Source of the DNA: Stomatobaculum sp.
GTDB lineage: Bacteria > Bacillota_A > Clostridia > Lachnospirales > Lachnospiraceae
NCBI GenBank assembly: GCA_017449925.1
Contig: JAFSYO010000141.1
Span: forward strand, 1 to 19,919
DNA: 19,919 nucleotides
Direction of reading: 5' to 3'
Shown in pieces: positions 7,603-15,892 of the stretch. Numbering within the stretch: the stretch's first letter is position 1; each line of letters begins with the position of its first letter. A program made the position numbers and the translations under genes. The notes under the pieces were generated by a model. It was given only the letters and a program-made list of their open reading frames with translations, had not been told where the DNA came from and ran no database searches.

Positions 7603-8619
7603 TCAGCACCGCAGCGCTTCTTCAAGAATCATTTCCAATTCTTCCCGGCCGGAAGCTGTGTTCACCTTGTTCCGTACTGCCGCGGCGTTTGGGATACCGT
7701 GGAGATACCAGGCAAAGTGGCTCCGCATTCGGAGGATCCCCATGTGTTCCCCGTCCTGGTCGATCTGCATGGAGAGATGACGCAGCATCATCTTCTTTTT
7801 TGCCTCCGGGGAGGGCCGCTCCGGCACAGTCCCGTCTGTCAGGAAGCTTTTGATCTCCCGGAACAGCCAGGGATTTCCTTCCGCCCCACGGCCGACCATG
7901 ATCCCGTCGCAGCCGGTCTCCTCCATCATGCTTTTCGCATCCTGGGCGGTGCGGATATCCCCGTTCCCGATCACCGGGACCGAGACCGCCTCCTTCACCC
8001 TGCGGATCACATCCCGGTCCGCAGTCCCGGAATAGTACTGTTCCCGGGTCCTGCCGTGCACCGCGATGGCCGCCGCGCCGGCGTCCTCCAGCCTCTTTGC
8101 GAACTCCGGCGCGTTCACGTGGGCTTTGTCGAAGCCTGCCCGGATCTTCACCGTCACCGGTTTCCTGACCCGCTTCGTCATGGCCCGGATCACCTGGTAC
8201 GCCAGATCCGGGTCCGTCATCAGTCGGGACCCTTCATAGTTGTTCACCACCTTCGGCACGGGACAGCCCATGTTGAAATCGATGCAGTCCCAGGGGCCTT
8301 TTTCCAGCAGCGCGGCGATCTCCCCGCAGATCTCCGGGTCCGATCCGAAGAGCTGCATCGACAGGGGCCGGTCCTCCGGCACTGTGCGCAGCAGCTCCGT
8401 GGTGCCCCGGTCCAGGAAGGGAAAGGGACCGTCCTCCGGCATCTGTTCCAGCGCCGTCCGTAAGGGCTTGTTGTACCAGACCGCCTTCGCGCTGACCATC
8501 TCCGTCACCGCCATCTCGCAGCCCTGCTCCCTGCAGAGAAGACGGAAAGGCAGGTCCGAGACCCCCGCCATGGGCGCGAGAAAGATCCCGTGCTCCAGGC
8601 TGACAGTTCCGATCCTCAT
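7603..8619 (-). CDS. dusB: tRNA-dihydrouridine synthase, DusB-type
   Basis: This flavoenzyme reduces specific uridines in tRNA to dihydrouridine with NADPH and FMN. The product has 338 aa, normal for the family. The TIM barrel shows the N-terminal APMAGVSDLPFR (15-26), catalytic Cys119 in DFNMGCPVPKV, the FMN/tRNA-binding KIRAGF (158-163), VHGRTREQYYSG (187-198), GNGDI (218-222) and GRGAEGNP (243-250). The start codon overlaps the stop of the upstream DUF6145-like gene (ATGA, 8616-8619), so the two are translationally coupled. The stop lies about 26 bases from the greA promoter. No clear terminator separates it from greA. The assignment to DusB rather than another Dus subgroup rests on overall similarity to Firmicute DusB and is slightly less certain than the family. 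Confidence 0.93.
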   Translation of the reverse strand: MRIGTVSLEHGIFLAPMAGVSDLPFRLLCREQGCEMAVTEMVSAKAVWYNKPLRTALEQMPEDGPFPFLDRGTTELLRTVPEDRPLSMQLFGSDPEICGEIAALLEKGPWDCIDFNMGCPVPKVVNNYEGSRLMTDPDLAYQVIRAMTKRVRKPVTVKIRAGFDKAHVNAPEFAKRLEDAGAAAIAVHGRTREQYYSGTADRDVIRRVKEAVSVPVIGNGDIRTAQDAKSMMEETGCDGIMVGRGAEGNPWLFREIKSFLTDGTVPERPSPEAKKKMMLRHLSMQIDQDGEHMGILRMRSHFAWYLHGIPNAAAVRNKVNTASGREELEMILEEALRC

Positions 8620-8969
8620 TCCGCCTTTTCCTCCGCTTCCTCCTCCGTCATGCCGAGAAACCGGACCCTGTAATAGAGTTCCAGGCCTTCCAGGAGCTCC
8701 CGGTGTTCGAAGCGGGCCCGGCCGATCTTCATCCCGCTGGAAATGTCGTCAAAGAGGTAGTCCCCGTCCTCCGCCCGGGAGACGAAGTTCAGGTTCCCTT
8801 CAGAATCGAACTCCAGGGTCAGGATGCCGCCGCATTCCTCCGTGATGCTGACGCAGAGGATCTTCAGTTCATTCCTGACGGACTCCGGGAGGCTTTCAAA
8901 CTCCGGAGCCAGGTAGTATTTTTCGTTGTAGGAATTCGCGCCGCAAAGCACGACTGTGTTTTCTGTCAT
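8616..8969 (-). CDS. Small conserved protein, DUF6145-like
   Basis: The product has 117 aa, no signal peptide and no membrane segment. The sequence (MTENTVVLCGANSYNEKYYL at the start, ELLEGLELYYRVRFLG near the end) resembles the clostridial family I recall as DUF6145, whose function is unknown. The last residues are strongly acidic (TEEEAEEKAE). The ATG at 8969 is preferred because GAGGAGC lies upstream at normal spacing. The upstream TTG or ATG options in the same frame would run into the pfkA terminator region. It overlaps dusB by 4 bases, so it is the first gene of a pair with a tRNA-modification enzyme. A link to tRNA biology is only inferred from position. Confidence 0.75.
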   Translation of the reverse strand: MTENTVVLCGANSYNEKYYLAPEFESLPESVRNELKILCVSITEECGGILTLEFDSEGNLNFVSRAEDGDYLFDDISSGMKIGRARFEHRELLEGLELYYRVRFLGMTEEEAEEKAE

Positions 8970-8985
8970 TGGTAATGTGCTCCTC

Positions 8986-8997
8986 ACAACTAGTTGT
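8986..8997. promoter_or_regulatory. 12-bp perfect palindrome before the DUF6145-like gene
   Basis: ACAACTAGTTGT is a perfect palindrome immediately upstream of the ribosome binding site of the DUF6145-like gene, in the short gap after the pfkA terminator. It may be an operator or chance; no promoter boxes are convincing around it. Confidence 0.3.
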
Positions 8998-9016
8998 TCT
9001 AAGCTGTATACCTCAC

Positions 9017-9046
9017 AAAAGCGCAGCACCGTGTCCGGTGCTGCGC
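9017..9046 (-). terminator. Rho-independent terminator after pfkA
   Basis: GCGCAGCACC and GGTGCTGCGC (9021-9030 with 9037-9046) form a perfect 10-bp GC-rich stem with a 6-base loop. On the minus strand the stem is followed by TTTTG. It lies 28 bases past the pfkA stop and separates the dnaE-pfkA unit from the DUF6145-dusB pair. Confidence 0.8.
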
Positions 9047-9073
9047 TGTACTATTCATTGCTAAAGCCGGAAA

Positions 9074-10048
9074 TCACCTGGTCAGCTTCGTGGTGAGCTG
9101 GAACTGGTCTTCCGGAATATCCTTGGTCATCTGCAGGGCCTCTGCGATGTCAAAGTCACAGAAATCGCCGTTCTGGTACGACACCAGGCGGTTCGTCTTC
9201 CCTTCGATCAGGAGATCCACTGCCTTCGCGCCCATGATGGATGCAAAATAACGGTCCTTGCAGGACGGCGCTCCGCCGCGCTGCATGTAGCCCAGGATGG
9301 TGGCCCTGGTCTCGATGCCGGTGGCTGCTTCCAGACGCTTTGCCATGGAGGTGGAGTGGCCGATGCCCTCTGCGTTCACGATGATGAAGTGCTTCTTGCC
9401 GCGCTTCCTGCTGGCGATGATCTGATTGATCAGCTCCTGCTCGTTTCCGTCGTAGCGCTCCGGGATCAGGATGGCGTCAGAGCCGGTGGAGATACCGCTC
9501 CACAGGGCGATATAACCGGCGTGGCGGCCCATGACCTCGATAATGGAGCATCTCTCGTGGGAAGCAGAGGTGTCTCGCACCTTGTCGATGGCCTCGATGG
9601 CGGTATTCACCGCGGTATCGAAACCGATGGTATATTCTGTGCAGGCGATATCCAGGTCGATGGTCCCGGGAACGCCGATAGTGTTAATGCCTTCTCTTGC
9701 CAGGGCGCCCGCACCGCGGAAGGAGCCGTCGCCGCCGATGACCACGATGCCCTCAATGCCATGCTTCCGGCACATATCCGCCGCTTTCTTCTGGCCTTCC
9801 GGAGTCATCATTTCCATGCAGCGGGCAGTGTAAAGGATCGTTCCGCCGCGGTTGATGATCTCAGCGACGCTGGTCATATCCATGTCGATGATCTCTTCTT
9901 CCAGGAGTCCGGAGTATCCCCGCATGATTCCTTTTACTTTCAGTCCGCTGTGTATCGCTGTACGGACCACAGCTCTGATAGCCGCATTCATTCCCGGCGC
10001 ATCGCCGCCGCTGGTAAGAACACCGATGGTACTGATCGACTTAGCCAT
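9074..10048 (-). CDS. pfkA: ATP-dependent 6-phosphofructokinase
   Basis: The enzyme phosphorylates fructose 6-phosphate to fructose 1,6-bisphosphate, the committed step of glycolysis. The product has 324 aa, standard for the bacterial tetramer. It shows the ATP-site start GVLTSGGDAPGMNAAIRA (9-26), GGDGS at 105-109, PGTIDLD at 127-133 with the catalytic Asp131, and the MGR motif at 173-175. The Gly after the Asp in GGDGS (Gly108) is the feature of ATP-using enzymes; pyrophosphate-using ones carry Asp there. AAAGGAGA precedes the ATG. It follows dnaE after a 123-base gap without clear promoter boxes, and ends at the terminator at 9017-9046. The dnaE-pfkA order is common in Clostridia. Confidence 0.98.
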   Translation of the reverse strand: MAKSISTIGVLTSGGDAPGMNAAIRAVVRTAIHSGLKVKGIMRGYSGLLEEEIIDMDMTSVAEIINRGGTILYTARCMEMMTPEGQKKAADMCRKHGIEGIVVIGGDGSFRGAGALAREGINTIGVPGTIDLDIACTEYTIGFDTAVNTAIEAIDKVRDTSASHERCSIIEVMGRHAGYIALWSGISTGSDAILIPERYDGNEQELINQIIASRKRGKKHFIIVNAEGIGHSTSMAKRLEAATGIETRATILGYMQRGGAPSCKDRYFASIMGAKAVDLLIEGKTNRLVSYQNGDFCDFDIAEALQMTKDIPEDQFQLTTKLTR

Positions 10049-10171
10049 AGAAGTCTCCTTTACTCATATGATGAACACTGTCTGGTTCGAGGTTCGCACC
10101 TTGGCCCGGGATGCTTCGCATCTCTAGCTGCAGGTGACCATATTTATAAACATTTTACCTTAAAGATTTTA

Positions 10172-13100
10172 TCATTTCAACGGCGCCGCCGAAGTTTTCA
10201 GCGGCTTCGTAACGATCTTCACGTTCTCCTCTCCGAGGCGGCTGCGGATCGTATCCGCCAGCGCTTCATCCGCATACACTTTCCAGTTTGCCCCCAGAGT
10301 GCGCATCTGCCGCTCTTTTCCCAGGTAGATCTTGACCAGGTCGTCTCCTTCGCTGCCGCCGATGTCCAGCATCAGAGAAGCGATATCCGCATCGTAGGCT
10401 GCCTTGTCCGCATAGCGGACCCAGAGCGTCCTCTCTTCCCGGAAGAAGGGGAATATCTGCTCGCAGATCAGCTTCCCTGCTGTATCGTCATCGCTGACCG
10501 AGACACGCCCCTGTACAAATACTTTTTCATCCGGGTTCAGCATGTTCCGGTATTTTTCGTAATCCCGCGGAAAACAGATCACTTCCACGCTTCCCACCAG
10601 ATCCTCGACGGTAAAAAAGGCCATGACCTGGTTCGTCTTCGTATTCTTGACAGTTTTTGAGCTGATGAGTCCGCCGATGACCTGCCTGGAACCATCCCGG
10701 GCCACAGACACGCCGGTCTCGGGATCCACCAGGAAATCCGTGGTCATCGCCGTGACCGTGGACTGCCAGAGATCAGCGTACTGGTCCAGCGGATGTCCGC
10801 TTAAATAAATGCCCAGGATCTCCTTTTCGAAGGCCAGCAGATCTTCCCGTTCGAACTCCGGCGTCTTTGGCATGGCCACCCGGAAGCTCTCCTTCTCCTC
10901 CTCCCCTGCAAAATCGAAGAGGGTCATCTGGCCGGGAACGCTGTTCTTTTTGCTGTTCTTCTTGTCCAGGAGTTCCGGGATCACCAGCATCTTCTGCTTC
11001 CGGTTCCCGGGCAGGCTGTCCATGGCGCCGGCCTTCACGAAACTTTCCAGCGTCCTGCGGTTCACTTCTTTGCTGCTGAGCCGCTCGATAAAGTCCTCCA
11101 GGGCGCGGTAGGGGCCGCCGCTCTTCCGCTCCCGGACCACCTGTTCCGCCACGCCCATTCCCACGGAACGGATGGCGGAAAGTCCGAAGCGGATGCCGTC
11201 CTCCGAGACGGAAAACCCGCTCTCTCCTTCGTTCACGTCCGGCGGCAGGATGCGGATGCCCATCTGGCGGCACACCAGGATGTACTCCGACACCTTTCCG
11301 ATATTGTCCAGGACGCTGGTCATCAGGGCCGCCATGAATTCCTTCGGATAGTAGTACTTCAGCCAGGCCGTCTGCACGGCCACATAGGCGTAGCACGCGG
11401 CGTGGGACTTGTTGAAGGCGTACTTCGCGAAGTCGGTCATCTCGTCAAAGATATGGTTTGCCACCTGTTCCGGGATGCCTGCTGCGACGCATCCCCGGAC
11501 GCCTTCCTTCTGGTTTCCGTACACGAAGTTCTGCCGTTCCTTCTGCATGACGGATTCTTTCTTCTTCGACATGGCGCGCCGCACCAGGTCGCTCCGCCCC
11601 AGGGTGTATCCCGCCAGATCCCGGACGATCTGCATCACCTGCTCCTGGTAAACGATGCAGCCGTAGGTGGGTTTTAAGATCGGCTCCAGTTCCGGACACT
11701 CGTACTGGATAGAGGAGCGGTCATTCTTTCCTTTGAGGTAGCGGGGGATGAAATCCATGGGACCCGGGCGGTACAGGGAGATGCCGGCGATGATATCTTC
11801 GATGTTCTCCGGCTTCAGCTCCTTCATGAAGCTCTTCTTCCCCGCGCTTTCAAGCTGGAACACACCCTCGGTGCTGCCGCTGCCGATCATCTCCATGACC
11901 TTCGGGTCGTTGAAGTCGATGGCCAGCATATCGATGGGGTGTCCGGCTTTTTTCGATGCGGCCTCCGCCGCGTTCTGCACCACGGTCAGTGTCCGGAGGC
12001 CCAGGAAGTCCATCTTCAGAAGGCCCAGCTCCTCCAGGGTCGTCATGGTGAACTGGGTGGTGATGGAACCGTCGGCGCCCCGGGACAGCGGCACATATTC
12101 ATCCACGCTTTTTTTGGAGATCACGACGCCGGCAGCGTGCATGGAGGAATGCCGCGGCAGTCCCTCCAGCCTCCGGGAAAGGTCGATGAGTTTTTTTACC
12201 TCCGGGTCCGTTTCGTAGGCGTTTTTCAGGTCCCTGGAGACCTTCAGCGCCTTGTCCAGCGTCATCCCCAGGTCATTGGGGATCATCTTCGCAATGGCGT
12301 CGCAGCGGGCATAGGGAAGGTCCAGGACACGTCCCACATCCCGCACCACGCCCTTCGCAGCCAGGGTTCCGAAAGTGATGATCTGGCAGACCCGGTCTTT
12401 CCCGTATTTCCGGACCACATAGTCGATGACTTCCTGCCTTTTCTCGAAGGCGAAGTCCACGTCGATATCAGGCATGGAGACCCGCTCCGGGTTGAGGAAG
12501 CGCTCAAAGATCAGCTGGTAGCGGATGGGGTCGATGTCGGTGATGCCGAGGCAGTAGGACACGATGGAACCCGCAGCGGAGCCTCGCCCCGGGCCTACGG
12601 AGATCCCGTGGGACTTCGCGAAATTAATATAATCCCAGACGATCAGGAAATAGTCCACGAATCCCATGTTACGGATCACGCCGAGCTCATATTCCATGCG
12701 CTCCCGCAGTGTCCCATCATCCGCGGGATAGCGCTTCTTCATGCCTTCTTCACAGAGCGTCCGGAGATACTCCCAGGCATCGGCATAACCTGCCGGCACG
12801 TCGTAGGCAGGGAGCTTCAATTCATGGAACGTGATGGTCACATTGCAGCGTTCCGCGATCTCACGGGTGCGCTGCAGTGCCTCCTCCGCGTAGGGGAACA
12901 GCTCCCGCATTTCTTCCTCGGATTTCAGGTAATACTGTCCGCCTTCATAGCGCATACGGTCGGTGTCCGTCACCTTCTTTCCGGTCTGCAGGCAGAGCAG
13001 GAGGTCGTGGGGTTCAGCATCGTCCGCGTAAGTATAGTGAGAGTCGTTGGTAACGATCAGGGGGATCCCCGTCTCCGAAGACATCCGGAGGAGCTGCTGG

Positions 13101-13660
13101 TTCACCAGTTTCTGGGCCGGGATCCCGTGGTCCTGCATTTCCAGGAAAAAGTTCCCTTCCCCGAAGATCTCAAGATAGCGGAGGGCGGCCTGTTTTCCTT
13201 CCTCGTACTGGTTCCTGGCCAGATTCCTGGCCACTTCGCCCGCAAGACAGGCGGAACTGGCGATAAGCCCTTCGTGGAACTCCCGGAGAGTCTCCATGTC
13301 CACCCTCGGTTTATAGTAAAATCCGTCCACAAAGCCGCGGGAAACGATCTTCGTCAGGTTTGCGTAGCCTGTGTTGTTTTCCGCCAGGAGGATCAGGTGG
13401 TAGTAGCGGTCCTCTCCTTTTCCTGTCTCCCGGTCAAAGCGGGAGCCGGGGGTCACGTAGACTTCGCAGCCCAGCACCGGGCGGATCCCCGCGTCCATTG
13501 CAGCTTTGTAGAACTCGATCACGCCGTACATGGCGCCGTGATCCGTGATGGCAAGGGAATCCATTCCCAGCTCCTTCGCCCGGGCGACGATCTCTTTGAT
13601 CTTGCTGGAACCGTCCAGCAGAGAATATTCCGTGTGGACGTGCAGATGTGTAAAAGCCAA
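10172..13660 (-). CDS. dnaE: DNA polymerase III alpha subunit, DnaE type
   Basis: This is the DnaE replicative polymerase, which in Firmicutes works beside PolC. The product has 1162 aa. The N-terminal PHP domain (1-280) carries THLHVHTEYSLLDG (4-17), TDHGAMYG (39-46) and NDSHYT (205-210), so its metal-binding residues look intact. The polymerase core has GPGRGSAAGS (356-365) and the catalytic PDIDVDF (397-403). A C-terminal OB fold lies at about 1015-1065. The start codon is TTG (13658-13660); AGGAGGAGG lies just upstream, so this start is well supported and matches the family N-terminus MAFTHLHVHTEYS. Active-site ligands in PHP suggest it could retain the metal-dependent nuclease activity known from some bacterial DnaE proteins, but that is inference. 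A structured 164-base gap separates it from the HPr-like gene. Confidence 0.98.
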   Translation of the reverse strand: MAFTHLHVHTEYSLLDGSSKIKEIVARAKELGMDSLAITDHGAMYGVIEFYKAAMDAGIRPVLGCEVYVTPGSRFDRETGKGEDRYYHLILLAENNTGYANLTKIVSRGFVDGFYYKPRVDMETLREFHEGLIASSACLAGEVARNLARNQYEEGKQAALRYLEIFGEGNFFLEMQDHGIPAQKLVNQQLLRMSSETGIPLIVTNDSHYTYADDAEPHDLLLCLQTGKKVTDTDRMRYEGGQYYLKSEEEMRELFPYAEEALQRTREIAERCNVTITFHELKLPAYDVPAGYADAWEYLRTLCEEGMKKRYPADDGTLRERMEYELGVIRNMGFVDYFLIVWDYINFAKSHGISVGPGRGSAAGSIVSYCLGITDIDPIRYQLIFERFLNPERVSMPDIDVDFAFEKRQEVIDYVVRKYGKDRVCQIITFGTLAAKGVVRDVGRVLDLPYARCDAIAKMIPNDLGMTLDKALKVSRDLKNAYETDPEVKKLIDLSRRLEGLPRHSSMHAAGVVISKKSVDEYVPLSRGADGSITTQFTMTTLEELGLLKMDFLGLRTLTVVQNAAEAASKKAGHPIDMLAIDFNDPKVMEMIGSGSTEGVFQLESAGKKSFMKELKPENIEDIIAGISLYRPGPMDFIPRYLKGKNDRSSIQYECPELEPILKPTYGCIVYQEQVMQIVRDLAGYTLGRSDLVRRAMSKKKESVMQKERQNFVYGNQKEGVRGCVAAGIPEQVANHIFDEMTDFAKYAFNKSHAACYAYVAVQTAWLKYYYPKEFMAALMTSVLDNIGKVSEYILVCRQMGIRILPPDVNEGESGFSVSEDGIRFGLSAIRSVGMGVAEQVVRERKSGGPYRALEDFIERLSSKEVNRRTLESFVKAGAMDSLPGNRKQKMLVIPELLDKKNSKKNSVPGQMTLFDFAGEEEKESFRVAMPKTPEFEREDLLAFEKEILGIYLSGHPLDQYADLWQSTVTAMTTDFLVDPETGVSVARDGSRQVIGGLISSKTVKNTKTNQVMAFFTVEDLVGSVEVICFPRDYEKYRNMLNPDEKVFVQGRVSVSDDDTAGKLICEQIFPFFREERTLWVRYADKAAYDADIASLMLDIGGSEGDDLVKIYLGKERQMRTLGANWKVYADEALADTIRSRLGEENVKIVTKPLKTSAAPLK

Positions 13661-13678
13661 AGTTCCTCCTCCTCTTAA

Positions 13679-13733
13679 CAGCCTGTTCTAAACTCACCCT
13701 TCGCCTCTGGCTCGTGTTCGTTAAGAACGGCTG
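13679..13733 (-). other. Possible leader stem-loop upstream of dnaE
   Basis: CAGCCTGTTCT (13679-13689) pairs with AGAACGGCTG (13724-13733) apart from one bulged base, closing a 34-base loop that contains its own small GTTC/GAAC stem. It ends immediately before the dnaE ribosome binding site. It might affect dnaE translation, but only the base pairing is seen. Confidence 0.4.
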
Positions 13734-13748
13734 TATGGAACGCAGAAA

Positions 13749-13798
13749 GCGCATAAGTGATGCGCCGCAGACTGTTCCGCGGACGCACACCTATGCGC
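13749..13798 (-). terminator. Long imperfect hairpin after the HPr-like gene, possible terminator
   Basis: GCGCATA (13749-13755) pairs with TATGCGC (13792-13798). Inside it, GTG/CAC, TGCG/CGCA and CCGC/GCGG pair again with small bulges. On the minus strand TTTCTG follows, so it is a weak terminator candidate or a processing stem between the uvrC-to-HPr operon and dnaE. Confidence 0.45.
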
Positions 13799-13824
13799 CG
13801 TATAGTTCTTCTGATCTGTCGGGT

Positions 13825-14073
13825 TCAGCTGAGATATGCCTCGATGCCGTCCACAGCCTGCGCTTCGTCCGGTCCGTCCGCTGTCACGACGATCTTCAGC
13901 CCGGTGTTGAGTCCCAGCGTCATCATGCCCATGATGCTCTTGGCATTGACGCGCTTTTCCTCCGCATCCACATAGATGCTGCTCACATACTGGCTGGCGA
14001 CCTGGACAAACATGGCAATGGGCATAACATCCGTTTTCTGGTCCAGCTTTACAACGATCGACTTCTTTACCAT
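13825..14073 (-). CDS. HPr-family protein lacking His15, Crh-like
   Basis: The product has 82 aa. It aligns to HPr over its whole length: NAKSIMGMMTLGL (43-55) contains the regulatory Ser46 in its normal place. The active-site loop, normally GLHARPA, reads TDVMPIA, so position 15 is Asp and position 17 Met. Without His15 it cannot accept phosphate from enzyme I. With Ser46 kept it should still be a substrate of HPr kinase, encoded three genes upstream. This is the situation of Bacillus Crh, where position 15 is Gln and the gene also sits beside whiA. The likely role is as a co-regulator of carbon catabolite control. The ATG overlaps the end of whiA, with GAGAGGAG upstream. I withhold the symbol crh because orthology is not proven. 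Confidence 0.9.
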   Translation of the reverse strand: MVKKSIVVKLDQKTDVMPIAMFVQVASQYVSSIYVDAEEKRVNAKSIMGMMTLGLNTGLKIVVTADGPDEAQAVDGIEAYLS

Positions 14074-15005
14074 ACTTTGGCTCCTCTCAGCTCTCCGGCA
14101 TATTCCGACAGCTTTCTGAGTCTGTGGTTGACTCCGCTTTTTCCCACCGGAGGGTTCAGGTATTCTCCCAGCTCTTTCAGCGCGGCTTCAGGATACTGTA
14201 ACCGCACTTCTGCCATCTCCCGGAGATGATCCGGAAGAGAATCCAGGCCGGCTGTGTCCCGGATGTATTCGATCTCCTGCACCTGTTTCATCGATGCACT
14301 GACAGTCTTGGAGATATTCGCCGCTTCGCAGTTCACTTGACGGTTCACGCTGTTCCGCATTTCCTTCAGGATCCGGACATTTTCCATCTCCATCAGGGCA
14401 CCCGGAGCGCCCATCCACCCGAGGGCATCCACGATCCCGCTGCTGTCCTTCAGGTAGACCACGCTGAAGCGCTTTCGTCCAACGATGCCCGCCTCCGCCC
14501 CGATCTTCCGGAGCAGAGCTTTCAGGGTCCCTGCCTTTTTTTCGTCCGAACAGACGAATTCCAGATGGTAGGACTTCTCCGGGTCCGACAGGGAACCTGC
14601 CGCCAGGAACGCACCTCTCAGGAACGCGCGCTCCTCGGGCTCCGGTGCCTCCTTCCTCTCTTCCTCCGATTCGAGGTCTCCGGAAGCATCCGCCCGGAAA
14701 TGAAGATCCTCCAGGATCATCTGCACTGCATCCCTGCCGGAAAGCACAGCCTCGAAGGCGTGCGCCCGTTTCAGGGACGGACGTTTCTGAATCACAAAAC
14801 TATCACTGATTTTATATGTATTTCTGACCAATGTAAAGTATTTTCTGACCGTTCCGGCGTGTTCGCTGGAAAAGAGGAGCTGTTCCTTCTCCGCTTTGCT
14901 TTTTCCGCCATACAGCAGCATGGCCGAAAGTTCGGCCCGGCGGATCTCTGCGGACTCCGGGTTCACCCTGGCGAGTTCATCCTTTACCTCGGAAGAAAAA
15001 GACAT
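14067..15005 (-). CDS. whiA: WhiA-family DNA-binding protein
   Basis: The product has 312 aa, normal for the family. WhiA proteins combine a degenerate LAGLIDADG homing-endonuclease-like N-terminal part (here about 1-205) with a C-terminal helix-turn-helix. The signature VNRQVNCEAANISKTV is present, followed by the helix-turn-helix and the end LNPPVGKSGVNHRLRKLSEY. In Gram-positive bacteria WhiA is linked to cell division and chromosome organisation and controls sporulation in Streptomyces. The ATG at 15005 gives the family start MSFSSEVKDELARVN. It lies one base after the murB stop, with GGAG inside the murB end. A longer in-frame reading to 15062 would overlap murB and is unlikely. Its stop overlaps the HPr-like start. 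Confidence 0.95.
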   Translation of the reverse strand: MSFSSEVKDELARVNPESAEIRRAELSAMLLYGGKSKAEKEQLLFSSEHAGTVRKYFTLVRNTYKISDSFVIQKRPSLKRAHAFEAVLSGRDAVQMILEDLHFRADASGDLESEEERKEAPEPEERAFLRGAFLAAGSLSDPEKSYHLEFVCSDEKKAGTLKALLRKIGAEAGIVGRKRFSVVYLKDSSGIVDALGWMGAPGALMEMENVRILKEMRNSVNRQVNCEAANISKTVSASMKQVQEIEYIRDTAGLDSLPDHLREMAEVRLQYPEAALKELGEYLNPPVGKSGVNHRLRKLSEYAGELRGAKVW

Positions 15006-15006
15006 T

Positions 15007-15876
15007 TCAGAATTCTCCTGCCATCCGGATCTCCGTCTCCAGACGGACTCCGGCATCTTCAAACACGCGGCGCTGCACCTCTTTGATGAGATCCAGAATA
15101 TCCTTCGCGGTGGCGTTGTCCCTGTTGATCACAAAGCCGGCATGCTTTTCCGAGACCTGGGCGCCGCCGATGGAAAAGCCCTTCAGTCCGGCGTCTTCGA
15201 TCAGCTTTCCGGCAAAATATCCTTCGGGGCGCTTAAAAGTAGAGCCGGCGCTGGGATACTCCAGGGGCTGCTTTTCCTTCCTGCGTCCGTTCAGATCCTT
15301 CATTTTTGCTTCGATCTCCGCGGGGTCGCCCTTCTGCAGACGGAAAGACGCGCCCAGCACTGTGCGGCCCAGGGCCGTGATGTTGCTGGTACGGTACCCA
15401 AGCTCCAGCCCGTCCGCGTCCACCCGGTCCGAGGACCCGTCCATCTCCAGGATGTCCGCGGAAAGAAGGATGTCGCGGATCTCTCCTCCGTAGGCGCCTG
15501 CGTTCATCACCAGCGCGCCTCCTACAGAACCGGGGATCCCCGAGGCAAATTCCATACCGGTCAGTCCGTGCTCCAGGGCTGTGTTCGCGACAGCGGAAAG
15601 CAGAGCGCCGGCCCGGGCGGTGATCACATCGCCCTCGGTCCGGATCTCTGAAAACGCTTTTCCGAGGCATATGACTGTCCCCCGGAAACCGCCGTCGCCG
15701 ATCAGAAGGTTGGAGCCGTGACCGATCAGAAGGTACGGAGTCCCGGCCGCCTCGCAGGTGTCCAGAAGCTCCTTCAGCTCCCACTCATCCTCCGGCTCCG
15801 CGTAGGTGTCCGCCGGACCTCCCACCCGGAAGGTGGTGTGCAGGCGCATGGGTTCGTTTTTTCTCAGAATATACAT
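15007..15876 (-). CDS. murB: UDP-N-acetylenolpyruvoylglucosamine reductase
   Basis: MurB reduces UDP-GlcNAc-enolpyruvate to UDP-MurNAc with NADPH and FAD, the second committed step of peptidoglycan precursor synthesis. The product has 289 aa. The FAD-binding region shows HTTFRVGGPADTYAEP (13-28), GHGSNLLI (52-59) and ASGIPGSVGGALVMNAGAYGGE (111-132, in two overlapping motifs). Catalytic residues are visible: Arg162 in YRTSN, Ser212 in SAGSTFKRP and Glu282 in the C-terminal LETEIRM. AGGAG lies 4 bases before the ATG, and a stop in the same frame just upstream excludes extension. The N-terminus is therefore roughly 15-20 residues shorter than in many Firmicute MurB proteins. It follows hprK after 79 bases that hold two hairpins. 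Confidence 0.97.
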   Translation of the reverse strand: MYILRKNEPMRLHTTFRVGGPADTYAEPEDEWELKELLDTCEAAGTPYLLIGHGSNLLIGDGGFRGTVICLGKAFSEIRTEGDVITARAGALLSAVANTALEHGLTGMEFASGIPGSVGGALVMNAGAYGGEIRDILLSADILEMDGSSDRVDADGLELGYRTSNITALGRTVLGASFRLQKGDPAEIEAKMKDLNGRRKEKQPLEYPSAGSTFKRPEGYFAGKLIEDAGLKGFSIGGAQVSEKHAGFVINRDNATAKDILDLIKEVQRRVFEDAGVRLETEIRMAGEF

Positions 15877-15892
15877 GGTTCTCCTAATTTAA

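Noticed and set aside
10080..10135. tRNA-like sequence (GGTTCGAGGTTCGCACC and a GATGC/GCATC hairpin) upstream of pfkA
   Set aside because: No cloverleaf with acceptor, D and anticodon arms can be drawn; the similarity to a T-arm is superficial.
11939..13678. A 579-codon plus-strand open frame antisense to dnaE
   Set aside because: Same cause: third-position GC bias of dnaE keeps the opposite frame open; no domain and no start signal.
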